Source of the DNA: Rhodoferax sp.
GTDB lineage: Bacteria; Pseudomonadota; Gammaproteobacteria; Burkholderiales; Burkholderiaceae_C
Reading direction: 5' to 3'
NCBI RefSeq assembly: GCF_028689295.1
Contig: NZ_JAQTWL010000008.1
Span: forward strand, 62,001 to 126,000
DNA length: 64,000 nt
Shown here: positions 61,715 through 64,000 of the stretch, in pieces
Layout of the letters: each line of letters begins with the position of its first letter
Numbering within the stretch: the first letter of the stretch is position 1
The notes under the pieces: generated by a model
Database searches by the model: none
The model's input: the letters and a program-made list of their open reading frames with translations, nothing else
Told to the model about the DNA's origin: nothing
Program-made: the position numbers and the translations under genes

Positions 61715-62398
61715 ATGAAAGTTCTCGAAAAGGCACCCAAGCAACGCACCGAGGTGCGCCAGGCCAGTCTGGTGGATGCCGCCTTGCTGCTGGCGGCGCA
61801 GCGCAGCCCGGCTGACATCACCACCGCAGACCTGGCGCAGACGGTGGGCATCACGCAAGGGGCCGTGTTTCGCCACTTTGCCAGCAAGGAAGCCATCTGG
61901 CTGGCGGTGCTGGACTGGGTGAGCGATGCCTTGATGGCGCGCCTGCAATCTGCGGCCGACGCTGTGGCCGAGGCAGCACCCAGTAAATCTCATGGCGCCG
62001 TCACCCCCGCCGCGCCAACCGCCATGGCGGGCCTGCGCGCGGTCTTTTTGGCGCATGTGGACTTTGTCCTGGCCTACCCCGGCGTGCCCCGGCTGATTTT
62101 TCAGGAGTTGCAAAGCCCGGACGACACCGCGTTGAAAAAACGGGTTCGCATGCTGATGCAGCGCTACCGGCAATTGCTCGTGCAACTTTTAAGGCAGGCA
62201 CAAAACGAACAAAAGCTGCACCCGGCTGTTGACCCGCAAGCCGCAGCCATTCTGTTTATCGGCTCGGTGCAAGGCCTGGTGATGCAGGCCATGATTTCAA
62301 ACGACGTGCAAGCCATGGTCGCGCAAGCACCGGGCGTCTTTGCCATTGTCCAGCGTGGGTTGGAAAACCTGCCCACTGTTCTCCAAGGAAAACCATGA
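61715..62398 (+). CDS. TetR/AcrR-family regulator
   Basis: 227 residues. N-terminal TetR helix-turn-helix (RSPADITTADLAQTVGITQGAVFRHFASKEAIW) and a C-terminal ligand domain with YPGVPRLIFQELQSPDDTALKKRV. It overlaps the HlyD-type gene by 4 bases, so it should control this efflux operon and possibly the divergent secreted-protein gene. Confidence 0.9.
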   Translation: MKVLEKAPKQRTEVRQASLVDAALLLAAQRSPADITTADLAQTVGITQGAVFRHFASKEAIWLAVLDWVSDALMARLQSAADAVAEAAPSKSHGAVTPAAPTAMAGLRAVFLAHVDFVLAYPGVPRLIFQELQSPDDTALKKRVRMLMQRYRQLLVQLLRQAQNEQKLHPAVDPQAAAILFIGSVQGLVMQAMISNDVQAMVAQAPGVFAIVQRGLENLPTVLQGKP

Positions 62399-63591
62399 AC
62401 ACAAACGTCCTGCTCAAACGCCGCCTGATCATTGCTGCTGTTGCCATCGCCCTGGTTGGCGGCATGGCTTATGTGTCGCTGCGCACCGGGCCACTGGCGC
62501 CCATCAAGGTGACGGTGGCGCAACCGACCGAGGGCACGTTGAGCCCCGCCATTTTTGGCATCGGCACGGTCGAGGCGAGGCGCAGCTGGATGGTCGGCCC
62601 CACCGTGCCCGGGCGGGTGCTGAAGGTGCTGGTCGATGTGGGTGACAGCGTCAAGGCAGGGCAATTGCTGGCCGAGATGGACCCGGTGGACTTGACCCAG
62701 CGCCTGGCCGCATTGGATGCGTCACTGGCACGCGCGGGCAGCACACAAGCGGCGGCGCAAGCGCAGTTGCTTGACGCCAGCGCACGGCGGAAGCTGGCAG
62801 CCATCAACACCCAACGAAATCAGGATCTGGCGCGGCAAAACTTCATCAGCTCTGGCGCGCTGGACGCCAAACTACAAGAACAAGCATCCGCAGAGGCCGC
62901 CGTGCAAGCCGCACAAGCCAATTTGGCTGGCACCGGCCAGGACTCGGCAAGGTTGAAAGCCGAGCGCGCAGCCCTGGCACAACAGCGCGACAACGTGCGC
63001 CTGTTTGCCCCGGCCGATGCGGTGGTGACCACGCGCGATGCCGAAGCCGGCAGCACCGTGGTGGCAGGCCAGCCCGTGCTGCGCTTGATGGACCCGGCCA
63101 GCCTGTGGGTCAAGTTGCGGGTTGACCAGGGCCGATCTGCCGGCCTGGTCAGCGGCGTGAAGGCCAGCATTGTGTTGCGCTCCAGCCCGCAAACCCCGTT
63201 GATCGGCCAGGTGGCACGCCTGGAGTTGCTGGCCGACAGTGTCACCGAAGAACGCATCGCGCAAGTGGCGTTTGATGCCCCGCCCGCTGGAGTGTCGGTG
63301 GGTGAAATGGCCGAAGTCACGCTGCAGTTGCCCGCCACAGCACCCGCGCTGCTGCTCCCCAACGCTGCCATCCAGCATCAACAAGGCCAAAGCGGGGTCT
63401 GGCGTTTGAAAAACGGCCGGCCTGAGTTCACCCCGGTGCAGCTCGGCACGCAAAGTCTGGACGGCCAGGTGCAGGTGCTCAAGGGTCTGGAGAAAACCGA
63501 CCAGGTGGTGGTTTACAGTCAGAAAGCCTTGAGCAGCGGCGCGCGTATCAAGGTGGTTGAGACCTTGGTCAAGCCCGAGGCGACGCCATGA
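62395..63591 (+). CDS. HlyD/RND-type periplasmic adaptor
   Basis: 398-residue membrane fusion protein. One N-terminal helix (RRLIIAAVAIALVGGMAYVSL), lipoyl half motifs (GTVEARRSWMVGPTVPGRVL; PADAVVTTRDAEAGSTVVAG), an alpha-hairpin (ARAGSTQAAAQAQLLDASAR) and a beta-barrel C-terminus. It overlaps the permease gene as ATGA, which indicates an ABC-type (DevB/MacA-like) rather than RND efflux system. Confidence 0.9.
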   Translation: MNTNVLLKRRLIIAAVAIALVGGMAYVSLRTGPLAPIKVTVAQPTEGTLSPAIFGIGTVEARRSWMVGPTVPGRVLKVLVDVGDSVKAGQLLAEMDPVDLTQRLAALDASLARAGSTQAAAQAQLLDASARRKLAAINTQRNQDLARQNFISSGALDAKLQEQASAEAAVQAAQANLAGTGQDSARLKAERAALAQQRDNVRLFAPADAVVTTRDAEAGSTVVAGQPVLRLMDPASLWVKLRVDQGRSAGLVSGVKASIVLRSSPQTPLIGQVARLELLADSVTEERIAQVAFDAPPAGVSVGEMAEVTLQLPATAPALLLPNAAIQHQQGQSGVWRLKNGRPEFTPVQLGTQSLDGQVQVLKGLEKTDQVVVYSQKALSSGARIKVVETLVKPEATP

Positions 63592-64000
63592 TCAGCCTGG
63601 CCGGACGCGACATTCTGCACGGCTGGGGCAAGTTCGCCCTGACCGGCCTGGGGCTGGGGCTGCTGATTGGCGTCACGCTGACCATGGCCGGGGTGTACCG
63701 CGGGATGGTGGACGATGCACAGGCCCTGCTGACCAACAGCCAGGCGGATTTGTGGGTAGTGCAAAAAGACACCCAGGGCCCGTATGCCGAGGCCTCCAGC
63801 ATCAAGGACGACGTGGTGCGCAGTGTGCGCGGCATGCCCGGTGTGGCGCAGGCCGCCAATGTGACCTACCTCACCATGCAGGTGCAGCGCCCCAGCGGCG
63901 ATGAAGCCCGCACCATGGTGGTGGGGGTTGAGCCCGGCAAGCCCGGTGCACCCGGCTACCTGGTGGCAGGGCGCCAACTCACCCGCGACCACTATGAAGC
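63588..64000 (+). CDS. ABC efflux permease, DevC/FtsX-like (partial)
   Basis: The first 137 codons are in the window. N-terminal helix (LTGLGLGLLIGVTLTMAGVY) and the periplasmic MacB/FtsX-type domain start (MVDDAQALLTNSQADLWVVQ, VVRSVRGMPGVAQAANVTYL). The frame is open at base 64000. It is the inner-membrane partner of the adaptor; an ATPase should follow outside the window. Confidence 0.87.
   Translation, partial: MISLAGRDILHGWGKFALTGLGLGLLIGVTLTMAGVYRGMVDDAQALLTNSQADLWVVQKDTQGPYAEASSIKDDVVRSVRGMPGVAQAANVTYLTMQVQRPSGDEARTMVVGVEPGKPGAPGYLVAGRQLTRDHYE

Overview
The window looks like chromosomal DNA of a beta-proteobacterium, most likely Burkholderiales/Comamonadaceae (Rhodoferax/Polaromonas-like). 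This rests on gene content: a BktB-type thiolase close to the Cupriavidus protein, surE-pcm-nlpD order, CcoG and NnrS paralogs, NsrR-like half sites and a Zur/Znu module. No rRNA, tRNA, CRISPR array, insertion sequence or prophage was seen. Gene density is high and most neighbours overlap by ATGA or TGATG junctions. The only stretch over 300 bases without a convincing gene is 52437-52808.

Region 1 (1-20930) is mostly housekeeping with some redox genes. It holds a DUF4212/sodium symporter fusion behind PEP synthase (ppsA) and its regulator (ppsR); a GlcG-like protein; a YccA/Bax-inhibitor protein; surE-pcm-nlpD-rlmD; lemA plus a GIDE-like membrane protein carrying an EF-hand loop; and a persulfide-dioxygenase-like gene with ccoG. 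Divergent from the last pair is a sigma-54 activator whose three cysteines have the spacing of the sulfane-sulfur sensor FisR, followed by a five-heme cytochrome. Then come a 49-aa basic protein, a pseudouridine synthase, an SDR and bktB.

Region 2 (21162-38839) is the most striking. A histidine kinase and a sigma-54 response regulator are followed by an inverted repeat and a consensus -24/-12 promoter. Downstream, all on the plus strand, are two Liv-type binding proteins, LivHMGF, an iron alcohol dehydrogenase, a secreted AHL-lactonase-family hydrolase, an ABC-2/Gldg/DUF4340/HupE membrane module and a GabD-type semialdehyde dehydrogenase. Lactonase, iron ADH and SSADH are the three activities of the Agrobacterium blcABC (attKLM) gamma-butyrolactone pathway. 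Here they come with a transporter and two-component control, so I read the region as a candidate lactone/omega-hydroxyacid uptake and oxidation system.

Region 3 (39006-49790) is a nitrate/nitric oxide module: nnrS, narX-narL, an HPP-CBS protein, nsrR, a second ccoG, DUF3079, a second nnrS, DUF2249, narK and a PAS protein, with NsrR-like sites in two promoter regions.

Region 4 (49855-64000) is mixed: an acyl-CoA synthetase, a DUF4389 protein, a DNA alkylation repair protein, a GGDEF-EAL protein with a 5TMR-LYT sensor, an AEC transporter with DUF3149, a divergent zur/znu zinc module with a long palindromic operator, a REP-like tandem hairpin repeat, a CMD protein, a secreted unknown, and the start of a TetR/HlyD/DevC-type efflux operon that runs off the end.
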